Shown: positions 34,501-48,267, counted from the first letter of the stretch. The stretch is 64,000 bases of DNA from Himantopus leucocephalus (GCA_003993805.1 RSEF01000031.1:21726637-21790636); one strand, 5' to 3'. Program-made: numbers and translations. Notes: generated from the sequence alone by a model not told the origin.

Positions 34501-36666
34501 AATGTGATGCTCTCCCATCACGCTAAAGGTAGAATAAGACCAGAGATTATAATTCTCATTATCAATGCAAATTATTTTCTAGCATTAAAGAGAAAATAAG
34601 CCCTGAAAATGTTTGGTTTTTCCTTTTTAAATTAATTCTATCTTACAGCTAATGAAATGAAAAAGATTTTGATTCCATCTCTTGGATAGACTTGTTAAAG
34701 AAGGCATGAAGAATTAAGTTTGTAGTAAATTATTCAAATCTATTTATTGCTTAATGATTCTTTATACAGATACTTATGATTAATATTTCCCTGGAACTAG
34801 AGAAAGTCTTGCTTTGGTATCTTAAGTTTCTATTGTATATCTTACTGAAGTTGTCATTCGGACTAGTTCTTGGAAGCTCAACTACAGCTAGAAATTCTGG
34901 TCAAATTGTTTTGCCATCTTTATCTGTAGTGATGAAATGGTGGTTGCTATAGTAATAAAGATAATTTCTTAATGCTGTGAATGTGTAAAAGAGCAAGCAG
35001 TGAAGCCTGAGGTATGGCCAATGACACTGAAAGGAGGGGCTGTTTTGAATGCCACCAATGGAAATATGCATGACTGCAAAATACTCGATGCTCTTCTGTG
35101 GACATGTAGATCAGAAGGGGCCGTGTTTTCATGAGCTACAGCTATGTGAAGGAATCATGAAGTGTTACTACTTGTTAGGATGTAGGCCTGGGCTGACCCT
35201 GTTAGCTTTGGTGCCTGGAGCTTTGAGGAGGTAAAACTTAGATTCAGTGACTTAAGTTTGCCTTAAGTATTAATGTAAGACGTGAAATTGTTGGAGGTGC
35301 TTTGACCTTATCTTCCCAGCAATGTTGTCTGTTGCTATTTTAGTTTGTGTGTTTGGAAAGTGTACATAGTTGAAGAGTTTGAGCAGTCTTGTTTTAAGTA
35401 AGCATGGGGCGTGGGTTTTTACGAGTTATCTACTCTTTCAGTTCCGTCTGATGTTCCAGTGCAGTGTTGGTTACAGAACTGTGTGTTAAATTTAGGGATT
35501 ATTTGGTTATCAGTTGTGTAGCATTGGAGTTGTTGCTATGATTTTCTTCAGGTGTAGCAGATAAAAGATTTTACATGTTTTGCTGTTCAGACAAATAAAA
35601 CCAGGGGGTTCATCTGCTCTTTTGGAAGGAGTATTAGTAGAATAGTTAACATCAGTCTCCAGTGTACTTAGATGATTTATGATGTATGAAGACTTGGCTG
35701 CATCCTCTCCTCTTGCCATTTTTCTAATGTGAAAGAACTCTGAGCCAAGCAAGGATTATCTCTTGAATAATTGGATTCATCTTGTAAAAAGAGGGGGGAA
35801 GTTAAATGTACTCTTTTCTGAAACATCTTACATGGGAGCACAAACACGAGAGTGGAGTGATCTGGAGAGCTGCTTATGCGCAACTTAAGACTGCTGCCTG
35901 CTGGGGGAAGTCTGATTTAAGTGCATGCTCCACTTTGAATGTGGTCTCACCTGCCGTCCTCTTTATTCTTGAGATGAAATTCTGCATCTGAGGGGCACAG
36001 ATCTAGTATTGACAGGTCATTAAACTTCACACAAGCAGAATGAAAGTGGCCTGCCTGTGTGCAACTCCTGGTGTAGTGAAGGTGAGCAGCCTTGTTTCTT
36101 GGGATGCTTCGAAGATGATGGTGAGTGAGGAGAGAGGGGCTCTTACTGCAGTGCTAGGTGAGGAAGGGAAAAGACCAAAGTTGAAAAGTGACCACATCAA
36201 ACTTTAGCTGTAATGGAAAAGGAGAGAAAGGAGATGAGAGAGGGCTCAAGGCTTTTCAAGTCTAAATGCTGAAGAAAACTTCAGTACTGAGAGAGAGAAG
36301 CAGAGGCATGCAAATAGGGATACTTCTATATATTTCCTGTGCTGTCTAAACTGCAGAAAAGTGATGACTTGCAAATGAATTTTAAACATATGCTTCAGTG
36401 CCTGCTTAGTTAAAGGAGTAGATGGTAAACGAGATTGCTTTCTCCTTCAAGTTGCAAATATACCAACCCAATAGCCTGGTACCTCCCCCATGTGATATGG
36501 TGCTATACTTATTTGTTATAGGTTTGGTTTAGTTACTGTAAGAATTTAAGAAAATTTAGCAATTGTTTACAAAAGGCTTGATGATAGGACTTTATTTTGT
36601 GTAATTAAGGCATGGCTATGGGCAATGGACATATTCTAATGTTGAGAGCTGTAGAAGTGATGCAGT

Positions 36667-36693
36667 AAAAAAAAAAAGTAATTTTTTTTTTTT
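36667..36693. repeat. A11 - GTAA - T11 inverted homopolymer pair
   Basis: Eleven A residues (36667-36677) are followed by a short spacer and eleven T residues (36683-36693), making a potential A:T hairpin. It probably arose by slippage. Confidence 0.75.
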
Positions 36694-39097
36694 CCCCTGA
36701 TCACCATTGTCTTCTCTTAGGCTACTTTTATTTAACAAAGCAATTCTGGAATATCTGTCGTTAGTCTGAACATGTTCAGGTGTCTTGAAGCAACATGCAT
36801 TTTATGGGCTTCTAGAGATGCTTAATTTCTTGTGTTCCAGCCTCTTATTCTATCACTGGCCATACTTTTTTTCTTCAGTGATTGACTGAATAGATTTCTA
36901 AAACCATCATGTTTTAATATAGCTAGCAAAAAATTAGTCCAAGTTATAACTTCATATTGAATCAAGCAATACTATTTCTGTGATGCTTAGTTGGGCACAA
37001 TAGGTGGTCACATGCCAAAATACTTTTCAGTGCATACTGAGCAGCTGTTAAATGTAACCTTTTGAATTTTCAGCAGAGCTAAGTAACTTACAAGAAGTGC
37101 TGGGAATAAATAGTGCAGGATACAGAATTTCTGTAGGAAGATGAAATCACAGGATGATTATTGTACTCAGTGAAAATATTGCTCTGTTTTTTACCTGGAA
37201 GCACAATGCTTGTTAATTACTGGAACTGAAAAAAACATGCAGCATGTATTTAGGGTTTTCCCCATGTATCCCTCAAGGCTTATAAAATTAAGACAAAAGG
37301 TACTTGAATGACCAATGTATAATCTATACATGATGACAGAGATTCAGGAAAACATTTGGTTGCAATTTTGTAAAGCAGTGATTCATGCTAGAAAATGATA
37401 CAGTGATTCATACATGTAGATGTCATTTTTTTGGCTTTAAAGTATATTTATGTACATACTCTAAAGGATGGTTATGAGGTTTTCTGGAGTTTTGCAGTTA
37501 AAGCGAGCAGAGACCCCTTTGAGAAATATTATTTTACATGAGCATTGTCAAGATCACAAATTGTAACTCCCCTTCCCATATCTTCTAAATTTGGGATGTG
37601 CTTGATGGTAGAAATTAGTCCGCATTAATTCCATTCTCAGTAAAATATTAGTGCTGATTATAGCTGAATACAGAATCATTTCAAACGCTTAGATACAGGA
37701 GTTTGAAGAATTTACCCTCAAAAGACGTCTTTTTTTCCTGTTCCTCAGAACTCCAGAAATCACACTGTAGATTTCTGAACGGATAAAGTGGGAGCAGTCT
37801 CCTGTGGAGTGGCCATGCTTTCATTATATTTCCCTTCTCTTCCAAATTCAAAACTCTCTAGCAAAGTGTCTTTTTACCATCAAACATAATGTGACCTCTG
37901 TCTCTCTTGGATTGTAATCCAAAGATAACAGGTTTTCTCCTGTGCAGGAGTATGCATCTAGTCTGAAAGTCAGATGATGCTTCTCTGATTTAATTGGCAA
38001 AGTTCAATGCGAAGTAGATGCAGTTTTAGAGCATGGCCCTCTTCCTGAGGACACTGCATTGACTCCATTCCATGCCTTCCCTGCCCTTCCAGGTTCATAT
38101 GCTTTTGTATTCTGCTGTGTCTGCACAGAAGACCTGTAACAGGGATTATAGTGTACAGTGAAACTTGCTGGCTTTTTGGGGGGCAGGTAAATTGAGAGCA
38201 GGCTGGTGGGTAAACCCCTTGAGGTGCTGTGCTTGTGGGATGTACGTTCAGATGGTTATTTTAAATATACGTGGTGCAGATGAAGCACTTCTCTCTTTTT
38301 ATAAATAACATGGGAAAGGGATTTTTTTTCTGACCAGCAGTGTCAAATGGGTGTCTTGCATGCAACATTTTGAGAAAAGTTCATGACTTTCTGAACTGTG
38401 TTATTTAAAAAGTTCTATTTAGTTGGGTGATGGGGTAGGAACAGAAACTCCCACCTCCAAGACAGAACTGATGGGCCCTTTTGGGAAATCGGTGGTACCT
38501 TCTCCAGGGCTGACCTGTAGGCATATTCTGTATTTCCTCATTGCCTCTTCACATCTGACAGCAGAGGCCAGCTCCTGAGGACTGCAGCACGGGATCCTTG
38601 ATCTTTATTTGCATGGCTACGTTTGGCTGACAGTTGCAAGTACTGCTCTGTGGATTCACTGAAGAATTTCACACGCGCTTTGTCTTAGGGCTTCTGCTCC
38701 AGAGTGCACATGTGTAGCTGTTTCCTAGCTAAGGCAAAAGTAGTTTGGGCAATCTTTATGAGACTTAATACACAAGAATGTATTGCAGAGTTATTTTATT
38801 GTTATTTTAGTACCGCAAGCAAGCTTGCTGTTTCTCTTAATGGGAGACAGATGTTTTACTTGATAAATCTGTATGAAATTTTTATGAAGAAGTTTGGTTT
38901 GGCCACTTTTTTGGTATGGTTGCAGATTAAGCATGAGAAAATGATACAGTCTGACCTGCAATGTAACAGAGAATACAGAGCTTTCTTGAATGGTTTTCCT
39001 TTTGAGTAACAGTGCATCTTTTTTGAAAAGCAAGGATTTACTTTTTCTAGCTTGATTATGTGAGGAATTAAAATCCTGAAAGCTGGTGCTGGATTGG

Positions 39098-39098
39098 N
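39098..39098. other. Isolated N in assembly
   Basis: A single undetermined base lies 17 bases before a T30 homopolymer. It is one of four isolated Ns between 39.1 and 48.3 kb, the only isolated Ns in the window. Confidence 0.97.
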
Positions 39099-39112
39099 TC
39101 AAACCTCCAGCT

Positions 39113-39114
<2 letters not shown>

Positions 39115-39144
<30 letters not shown>
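39115..39144. repeat. T30 homopolymer
   Basis: Thirty consecutive T residues, soon followed by an A-rich stretch. The length is likely to be unreliable. If it were a retroposon tail, the element would lie on the minus strand, but nothing recognisable adjoins it. Confidence 0.9.
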
Positions 39145-39147
<3 letters not shown>

Positions 39148-42100
39148 GAAAAAAAAATCAATCTTAAATAGATGACTAAATGCGGGCTGGCAATTTCTAG
39201 AAAATAAATCTCATCCAAATTGTGGAAGAATCAAATTTCGGGTTCTTAATCAAATGAATTGCTGTATTTCTTCATTAACTAAAAAGTGCTCTTCTAGCAC
39301 AACCTCCCTATGTCAATGCTGTCTGGTGGGACATCAGTAACTGCTGTGCTCCTGCAAATTATGTCCAAGCTGAACTAAAAAAATAATTAGAAAATATGTA
39401 TCTAAGTATTCAACAATTTCCTGTTGCTTTAAGTAGAAGATGATGAACGTTTCTCAGAGGAAGTAGGAGAGGAAGAGGAATCTCCTCACAGGATACTTTC
39501 TGCTCAAGACAGGAAGCCAATTTAAAGTCTTGAACATGCCAACATTTTATCTAATTAAAAATGTTTTCACTTGATATGCAGGAAGGTGGTTCTTCCCTTT
39601 CTCCTTCTCATCAGGAGAAGCCTTTTTATGAAACAGATGTGAGCATGGAGGATAATTTCTTCTGTGCCTGGGGTAGGTGTTAGTCAAACATGATTTCATG
39701 CTGTGCCTCCTGCCCAGACACTGTCCAGTTGCTTCTGCCACTCTGCAGCGGATGTTTGCCGGGACTGCTGGCGGCTGCTTTGGCTGCCTCTGGTGCCTGG
39801 CGGGACTGGCCCTGCGTTTGGCTTCCTCTCTGGTAGGCAACTCTCTTAGCATAGTGTTTTTAATGCTTCAGCTTAACACAACCACTCCCAAGTCTCCCTG
39901 AGAAACCAGGTTATTCTTCCACATTAGTTGTTCCCTGCAAAGGGTTAACTGTCTCTTCCTCTATAGAGCAATCCCTGCCTGCTTTGCCTCTGCTACTCAT
40001 CTTTTTACTACTGTTTTCCTGTATTTTTTTATGAATAGTGAGGAAAAGGCACCTTTGTGCTCACGTTGTCATCTAGTACCAAATGGCATGCCGCCTTCTG
40101 GTGTTGTATGCAGTGTTAACCAAGTGAATTCCTGAGGAACCATAGCTGCAGCAGCAGGTACTGACAGAGCTGCTGCTCAGGAGGGTGGATTGATGCTCTG
40201 AGGATGTGTAGCTGGTGAGGACGTGAACACTAAATAGATGCATATGCCTGGGTCTCAAGTTTTCTTATCTTAAGTTTTGGATGTGTATTTCTTTGCCTGT
40301 GGGACTCTTCCCTTTCAAAGAGTAGGAGAAATTCACACCTTTCTGACAACCAGGGGGAAATTCTGAGTGTTGGCCGTTAGGATATCTGAACCTATGGAGC
40401 GGTCCTTTTGCCACTAACACCCTTTTTTGCATGTTCTTCATGGACCTGTGTGATCTTAGCTGACGTGATCCTCACCCAGCAGAGCTGAGATGCCAGCTCC
40501 TCTTATCCAGTGGACTTTAGTTTAAAATACAGAAGTAAAAAAAGTTGAATATTACCAAATGTATCTTGGTCATTTGGCATTTTAGAGCTCAGCTCTGCAA
40601 GGAAAACTGATGTACTTCTGAAACAAAGGCTGGCAGCTGCCAAAGTAGGATGTCTTTTCAGCAGCATTTTCGGGTAAATGACAAGTGGCATAACATTTGG
40701 AATAAAATTGAGAGCTTGTAACGCTAACTGCAGTTAACGTGATTGTGCTGGTGACTGGAGTAATGACCTTGTTTGAACACAGGAAAGCTGAAAGAACTGT
40801 AGGCATCTTAAGAACATGACATGCAAAAATGTAGGAAAATAGTTCACTTGCTGTTCAAGGATGTGCTTATGCAGACATCCTACATGCTTTCTGTTGTTGG
40901 CGCTAAGTGGTTGTGTTCATTGCTGTGATGTTTCTTGGAGAATCTCTGACTGGTTCTTGTCTTCCTGCTGGGTTAACAGGGAAATGGTTCTTGGCTGCAC
41001 AGTTACTTAAGTGAGCAGAGGTACCTTTAAAAAGTTTTTGCTTACTCTTCAGCTTCTTTAGAAGTCACAGTGCAATTTCTTCTGCCTGTAGCCCTTCTAA
41101 AAATCTTTAACATTTCAGAGAAGGCAAGTCCCATAATAATGTCATCTTCAAGCTGATTTCTGTAGGCTCCTTAGAGGAAACCTTCCAGCAGAACTTCAGG
41201 TAGATGGTAGTAAAAAAAGCAGCACAGGGGGAGAATTCTACAGAGTGTCTTGAAAAATGCGAGTTTATCTTCCAGCTACATTGGAAGCCTTTTCTCTTTT
41301 TATTTTATATCCTGTTCTCAGGGATTACTAGTTAATAATTCACATGTACTACAGTTACCAATTAAAGAAAAATTGAATTTGAAACAGCAGTAGGTTCAAT
41401 TAAATATATTTGGGAATCACTTATTTCTTCTATTGCTCAGGAAGAGAGTTTAATTATTTAAAAAGTCCTTTCTTTATACATTTTTCTTTTACATGAGCAC
41501 AAAGTACCAATGGCTAATTACCATTCGTGAGGAATTAAACATTTTCAGGCTCTAAAACTTGGGACTTGAAACCAGAAAAAAACCCAAGCCAATTCAAGAT
41601 GAAATAAATGTTCCTTAGTTGCTTTGAGTGCATGCATGAAGCTGCTGACAATCCTTACAAAAACACAGTCAAACATTACCAGAAATCAAATCTTTACTTG
41701 AATGTGTGGCGTAGAATAGCATATTAGATTGTGTGTACAGCAAAATGAAGTAATTAGATATACATGGAGAGAGTTTAAATTCTTGCTCCGTCACAAAGAA
41801 TGGAAAATGAGTATGTTCCTTCTAGAGTGCCTTGATTTCCCACCCCCCAGCAAGCACTCTTTACCACTTACACACAAGAAAGCGTGCATGAAGATTAAAA
41901 GGTCCTTCATTGCATGGTACGCATATTAATGGAGTGGATTTGGTTTACTTTTTTCTACTGATTTGTGTTCCATAATTGGTTGCATTAGTATGCCATATTA
42001 GTCATGTTATGGCTATTTGCCATAGACTATAGGAAAAAAAGATACTTGTTTCTAAATGGAAACTTCCAGAATTTCCTGTTTTGGTGAGAAGATACATCTT

Positions 42101-42983
42101 GTTAACATGCATTGCTGTTTTTGATAGACTTCTCATAAGGCAATTGCTTCTTTTTCCAGAAAAGCTATACTAAGCAGAGAGTGAACAGTGGTAAAACATT
42201 TTATCTGTTTGCTTTTAAAAGGAAATGAGCTTCTCACCTATGGTAGTATAATAGAGCAAACCCACAAAGTTGGCTGTGTTAAAACAGCTCAAAGAGAGAT
42301 CTAAGTTAAACTATTTTGATTCTTAGTGGGCTATAACAAGGTTGAGATCATTATTGTTAGCTTTTTCTCATAAGTTTAGCTTTTCTACTACTAGGGACCT
42401 CTGACTTCTCCTTTCATGAGCACAGCTTGATGCCAGCCTCGTGGCGGGGTACCTTTAACAGCGAGAGCGATACTCAGAAGTGTTGCTGGTTGTACAGCAG
42501 CGCACAGAGTATAGCTGTCCAGCAACAGAAGTCTGCTCGTTAGTCATGGCTTCCTTTTATATTTTAAATAATCTTTGACGCTTCCAGTTGAATGTTTGCT
42601 AATTGATTCCATAAGCTGGTGCAAGTAGCTTGATGGATTGAGTATCTGTATGTGTCTGGAATGTGCCCCTTTGCTATGGTTGGACTATTCTGGTTTGCAA
42701 TTAGCCTTTTGAATGCCAATACAATATATATGGCTATCTAATTGTCCCATTAAGTTTCAGCCGGACTGTAAGTAGCCCTCCCCTCCTGCTCCCTTCCTCT
42801 GAACTTTTGGATAGTGTTGGTCTGACTCAAGGTTGATGTGCATTCCTGAGCAAATAGCTCTGGATAAGTCCCCCAGGCAAGTTGAGATATTTGCTCTCAA
42901 TATTTAGTCATGTCTAATAAATTTGCTTTTGAGGACCCAGGGGTTGTGGACACTATAGTTTCATAAAATCTGACTGGGGAATA

Positions 42984-42984
42984 N

Positions 42985-43025
<41 letters not shown>
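42984..43025. repeat. T41 homopolymer directly after an isolated N
   Basis: An N at 42984 is followed by 41 T residues to 43025, the longest homopolymer of the window. The N at its edge suggests a join or consensus failure, so the true length is unknown. The Lys-only segment in the minus-strand reading is meaningless. Confidence 0.92.
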
Positions 43026-43026
<1 letters not shown>

Positions 43027-44893
43027 AGTAAAATTTTAGAAATACATTAGTCCTAATCATCCTGGTAAAAAAGAATAATTTCAGGAGATTGAGAAAATTC
43101 ACACATATAACTTTGAATGTTGAATTTTGCTGCATTGGTGGAAAGGAATGCCAAATAAATTATTGAAGTAATATTTACACTCACATTGCCGAAAATTTTT
43201 TCATTAAAAAAAAAAAAAGTAGTTGGCCTTCTGTGTTACGGGGTTGATGGGAAGTTGCAAGAGGGATCAGGATATGATATTAAGAGATATTGGTAAAAAC
43301 CTCAAAACTTTGCCCTGGAATACTGGCAGAGGACTTGTGCTTGAAATCAGATTGACTTTCCAAATGTTATGAAAGGGCAAATTCATTTTCAACATTGTGA
43401 TATGTATATTTCCATGCAGTTTTCCATGTAATTAAATTGTTTTGATACATGAAGGTAAATCAGATTTTTTTAAAGCAAGACTTATAATTTCTCAGGTCAT
43501 TGCTGGAAGAATGAATTTCCCTGGAATACTGCCTGCATCAAGCATTTAAGGGTAAATCCAAATGTGAAAACAAATTTGTAGCTGTTGTTTTCTCTGAAAA
43601 TGAGCTAAATGTCATTCCTATCTGAACACACTTAAGAAAGGCAATCTTCTCTTACAGTTCTCTGTTGAAAGTGTTTCTTCAGCCCAGCTACCTAATGAAT
43701 CACCTCTGTGTGCTAGATCAAGAGTGAAGTCAATAGTTTCATCGTAATGCGCTTTGCGTCCTTTGGACAAGTGCAAAATGATAGCTGTGTGTTCATATCC
43801 CCTTGGTAGCTGTCAAATTATGTACTTGATTAAAAGCAAGTATCAGTTGAATCACATAGTGTTGATTTGAGATCTCTCAGCATAACTTTAAGTTCTGATT
43901 TTGGCACAGTTTGTTAACAAGTCAGAGAACAGAAACTGCTCTTTTATTGTGACTAGAGCTCAAGATACTCAGGAAGCTGCATCTGATAAACTTGCATCAT
44001 TTGTGTGACATTTTAGTAGTAAATTCAAGGAAAAGTGTAGGTTCTGCTACCCAGAGGTGCAGACAAGCTAGTTGTCTTGTTTGGTATGTTAATGAAATTA
44101 CCTGTATGTTTTATATTGCGCACAAGCTGGACTTTCAGTTGTTGAAACTTAAGATGGATTTTTTTTAATGTGATACACTGAGTCTATTAGGGAATAAATT
44201 CACCTATAAAAGTGCAACTGGCTTCAGATTATTTATATCACAGTTGATATTTTTTGTCATGGCTGCAAACATGTTACTTTCCATGTGTTAGTTAGGCCTT
44301 GCTTTCCATCTTGGGTAACCTTCGTAACTAATATTGTAGTTTTTCTGGAGAAAGTAGTTATGTGTCTTCACATAACTCAAATTAGCTGTCATTAAGCATG
44401 ATTGTTGATGATTGTCTTTATGGAAAAATTTTAAATACTCCGTGAAAGGAGAAAAATGAAATTACTGAACATAGCCTATGTTATCTTTGTACCAGCTTTG
44501 CTTTATTTTTAGTGGTGTTAGTGAGTAAAAGGGGACTTGCAAAGTCTTTTTAAGTCCCAATAATTCAATGTGGGCGCGCTGCTGACTTGAAAAATGTATT
44601 TTTCTCATCACTTATATTCTGCATCTCAGTGCTGTAAAATAAACATCACCTAAGGGTATGCATTGGGTCACTAGCTAACATCAAAAAGTAACATTCCTTA
44701 TTAGTCTGAAGCAGCTTATTTACAAGTAGTTGATATTTGAGTAAATAATATGTAATCAAAGATGTTAAAAATCCTTTAGCTGGGAAGTCATAGTAGCTTT
44801 TAGTGCTTTCTTTCGTCAAACTAGGGAGTATTTTCCTACTGACACACTGACCTTTTCTTTCTGTGTTTCTTTATTCCCCTTCCCCCCCCGTGC

Positions 44894-44934
44894 NTGCCGC
44901 TTTAAAAAAGAAAAAAAAAAAAAGAAAAGAAAAG
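44894..44934. repeat. Isolated N beside a C8 run and an A-rich tract
   Basis: A run of eight C residues and GTGC precede the N; TGCCGC and then an A/G tract (44904-44934, including A13) follow. TGC stands on both sides of the N, which may be a duplicated contig end. Confidence 0.75.
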
Positions 44935-47793
44935 CTGAGGTTATTGCAGGTACCACTTAGTTGACAGGAGCCTGCCATGATAGGTAAGTAACTTAAGATG
45001 TTGCCATAGCTATTTTAAACGCCAACTTGGTAAGAAGTTAATAATCAGCAGTTATGAAGAACACGTACTTTCAATTTCATGAGGCAAATGTTGACACTTT
45101 TAGTGGTTATTTCAGATTTGTCATAAATGTGTATTTAGAAGAACTGCTTCAAGTTCTAAAACTATTGCCATAAATGAGTCAGAAGTAGGGGAACCTGCCT
45201 GAGAAGCTGCTTCTCCATGGTGTCTCCTCTCAGCTAAGCTTCAAATGAAAGCGTTCACTATGCTGTGGTTTCCTGGTCACCTGCAAACTTTCCAGGATTT
45301 ATTTGAACTCAGCCCAAGTCTGTCCTGAGCCATGTTTCCCTAGGACATGGGGTCTGTAATGGCTCTGTGGACAGAGAGGGGTCCCTCAGCGCTCCAGAGA
45401 GCCCTGGGAAGGTGGGCAATGGTTGGGGAGCAGGGGCTGGTGTAGTGTCCCGCCAGGCACGGGGCTTAACTTGGGGGTGTGCTGCATTGCACACAGGAGA
45501 GATTGCCTTTGGGGAAATGGTGCACAGCAGCTTCAAAAATTTCTCTGCTCGAGGGGCCGTTCACATGCACAGTTGCTGTGCGGACTGGAAAATGGGACGG
45601 GCAGTTTTAGTTAAGAGTCAGTCTTGAGTGGAGCCTTTGAGAGCTGTCTTTGCTGCCCCGTGGTTGAGTGATGGTGGGGATCGTGGGAGCAGGAGGCTGG
45701 GCTGGCTGACCTGAGAGGTACCTTCCGGACTGCTGTATTTTTTTCTTTTTTCTTTGTCATTTTCTGTTTTCCTGCTGCTCTCACTGCTCTGCTGTCTTTG
45801 TGCTGCGTCAGCCGTGCTGCCCTCGCATACACAGGCAGGAAACACAGGTTTTCTTATGAGTAATAGGAAGAGGGCAGAGCTGGGGCAAAGAAATAATCCA
45901 CGCAGAAAGGTTTTTGGTCGTTGCCCCCCTGCGCCTCCCCCCTTCTGTCCCCTTCTAAAGGTGGGGCAGGAAAAGATGATCTTTTCTAATAGACTTCATA
46001 GTTACTAAAGTAGGACAGTCCTCGCAATACACAAGAACACCAGGTATCCTGACCTGTAATACCTGATCAGTGTTCAGCAAATGGAAGTAAATTCCTTTTA
46101 AGTAATACAGCCATCATATGTGATGAATTATATTAGTATGAATAGTAGTGTGCAGCGGTAAACCATTTCATTTTAAAGCTAATGGTAAATGTTACTTCTA
46201 TGAAACCATGGGAAGAACATGGACTTTGTCCAAAAGATATTTATAATTGTGGTACATACTGACTTTAGAAAACTGAAACATTGTAATTGCATGTAAGGAA
46301 TATCTGATCACATTCTTTGTGGCTGTCACTGAGAAAGCTGGATATAACTGTGGTCCTGTTTGTTAGGAAATGATGTAGGTATTTGAAAATCAACCAGCAG
46401 TTTGTATAAATGACAGAAACATAGGATAGGCAGTGGATGTGCCCATGAACGTGTAAGGTGTGCTCTGCCAGTCCTGGGTTTCGGAGAGTGCACGTAGGCT
46501 TGCCATGTGTTGGGACTCGTCTGTAAAGCAGGGTTGTGTTTCTAGGATTAAACTAGACAAACTTATTTAAGGCAACTCATCGTGGTATCTGCTTTGACAC
46601 CACCTGTGTGTTTTCACTCAGACTGACCCTCCTGCTGCTTGGTGCCTGTTCAGCTGGATTCCTCATGTGGTCTCCAGGAGAGGTAGCACCAGGGTCAATA
46701 TTCCTGGTTTTGCTGAAGAGCAAGGTCTCTGATTCTTTCCCTTTTTGCTGCTCAGCTCTTCTGCCTGGGCTGCGGAAAGTGTAGTAATAGTTTAAAATGA
46801 GCTTTCTTCTTCCACAAGATTGTCTTAAAGCTATTTCCTAAGCAGCATTTATAATCTGTTTTTTCTCGTAGATGCTAGAGAAGGCAGACTCTATGCTGCT
46901 GCTCCATAAGGCTGCTCTCTGGGGAATGAGAGAGGGGATGTGGAGCTGCGTGGGGTTTTTTGGTTGTTTTTTTTAAAGTAACTGTCTGCTGTCTAAACAA
47001 AAAGTTTCTTGTCATCCCTTCCTGTTGCATTATGTGGCTTGTGACTTGTGACCCCGCGCTGGGAAAAAAGTCTATTGTGACTGAGGATTGTCACGTGCCT
47101 TGTCAGGAGCATCTTTGGGAAGTGGGTGGGCTGCTGTGACTGCGTCTCCATCCTGGACCTGTGTGTGTCCCTGTGCTGGCTTTAGGGCCCTAGATGTGTT
47201 CCTGGGGTGCAAAGCCCTGGGAAAATGTATTGAGGAGATCCTTTGTTCAGTCTCATTCCCTCTTTTGTTTCCTTGCGCAATGAGTGATTGAGACGATTAA
47301 TAGCTGGCAAACGGCTTCTAATGTGATTCCTTTTGGTAGTGTAAAATATAAAAGTACCTTCTGTCATTTGCTGCTCCTGGTGTCCCTTTTGGCTTTGACT
47401 GCTTTTCCCGGGGAATTTAAGGATTTGCCAAGGTTCAGTCTCTGCTCCTTTGCAGTTTGATACCTCCCCAGTTAAGCCCTGCATTGGCCCAGGTTTTGGC
47501 TGTCTTTTGATCAAGAAAGTTCCTTTTTCCATGAGCCAGTGCTTTTGTTTCAAGCTGCCCCTGTGTGAGTCAATAGGGTTTGTCTCTGGAAAGTTGTTTT
47601 AGTACTTCATCTCCTTGTTCCTTCTTAGGAGGCTCCATTACTTCAGATCCAACTTCTTCATGGAGAAAAGTAATTTTATGGACAGCAAGCTTTTATGTGG
47701 GGAAAACAAGGGATTTATTTATTTTGGGTAACAAAGAAGTGACCAGTTTATAAGAAAACAGTGAAGTCTATTCCTTTCCTTAGCATATGTGTA

Positions 47794-47899
47794 GGTGTCC
47801 AGATGATAAAATGGAAATCTTGGATCATGTTTGGTAAACGTGTGTGGGTGTCCAGACAATAAAATGGAAATCTTGGATCGTAGTTGGTAAACGTGTGTG
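47794..47899. repeat. Two-copy tandem duplication, period 53 bp
   Basis: Unit one (47794-47846) and unit two (47847-47899) both begin GGTGTCCAGA and share ATAAAATGGAAATCTTGGAT and TTGGTAAACGTGTGTG. About five substitutions separate them and there is no length difference. The divergence implies an older event than the perfect 22-bp duplication at 6.8 kb. Confidence 0.93.
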
Positions 47900-48222
47900 T
47901 GGACTGATTATGAGGGCAGAAATAGAAATGGAGTATAAATAGGCAAAGACAGCTTCTGTTGTTCTGTTTCTTGGTAGAGGTTCATTAGTGGTTTCATACT
48001 CCCTTAGTTAACCCTAGTGTCACCAGTCCTGTCAGTGTTGCTGTTGCAGTTTTATCTTTCAGTATATGGATTGTTTTTGTAAGCAAATCTGAAAAGAGCA
48101 TTACTATGCTATTTGTGTTTCTTCCTTTCCATGATTACCAATCCAAGCACATCTGTTCCATTGGTGATTTTTTTTTCTCTCCCTCAGTTTATGCAATGAG
48201 ATGAAACACCAAAACTACAGGA

Positions 48223-48267
48223 CTACTTTTTTTTTTNCTACTTTTTTTTTTTAAAAAAAAAAAAAAA
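48223..48267. repeat. Duplicated CTAC-T(n) flanks around an isolated N, followed by A15
   Basis: CTAC plus T10 (48223-48236), then N (48237), then CTAC plus T11 (48238-48252), then A15 (48253-48267). The same CTAC-poly(T) end appears on both sides of the N, as expected if two contigs ending in the same homopolymer were joined without collapsing their overlap. The true locus probably has one copy. Confidence 0.85.

Larger units (their letters stand above)
22849..39097 (+). other. Intronic DNA without recognised genes or repeat families
   Basis: About 16 kb of AT-rich, CpG-poor sequence. Small features are a GGGGCA triplet repeat (24448-24466), a 21-base tandem duplication (25496-25536), a GGGG/TTTT-rich stretch near 25295-25325 and an A11/T11 pair near 36667-36693. 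Local GC rises around 20.2-20.5 and 32.2-32.9 kb are not linked to any recognised element. No exon is supported. Confidence 0.5.
39145..48236 (+). other. Intronic DNA with assembly scars
   Basis: AT-rich sequence with isolated Ns at 42984 and 44894, a T41 run, a purine-rich tract at 44904-44934 and a 53-base tandem duplication near 47.8 kb. The patch at 45300-45960 is richer in GC, but its open frames show no family resemblance and no CpG island is formed. No exon is supported. Confidence 0.5.

Noticed and set aside
42953..43135. Minus-strand frame with a Lys run
   Set aside because: It is a translation of the T41 homopolymer.
47182..47553. A 123-codon minus-strand frame
   Set aside because: Longest frame of its area but Lys/Gln-rich, without splice context or resemblance to a family; expected by chance over this length.
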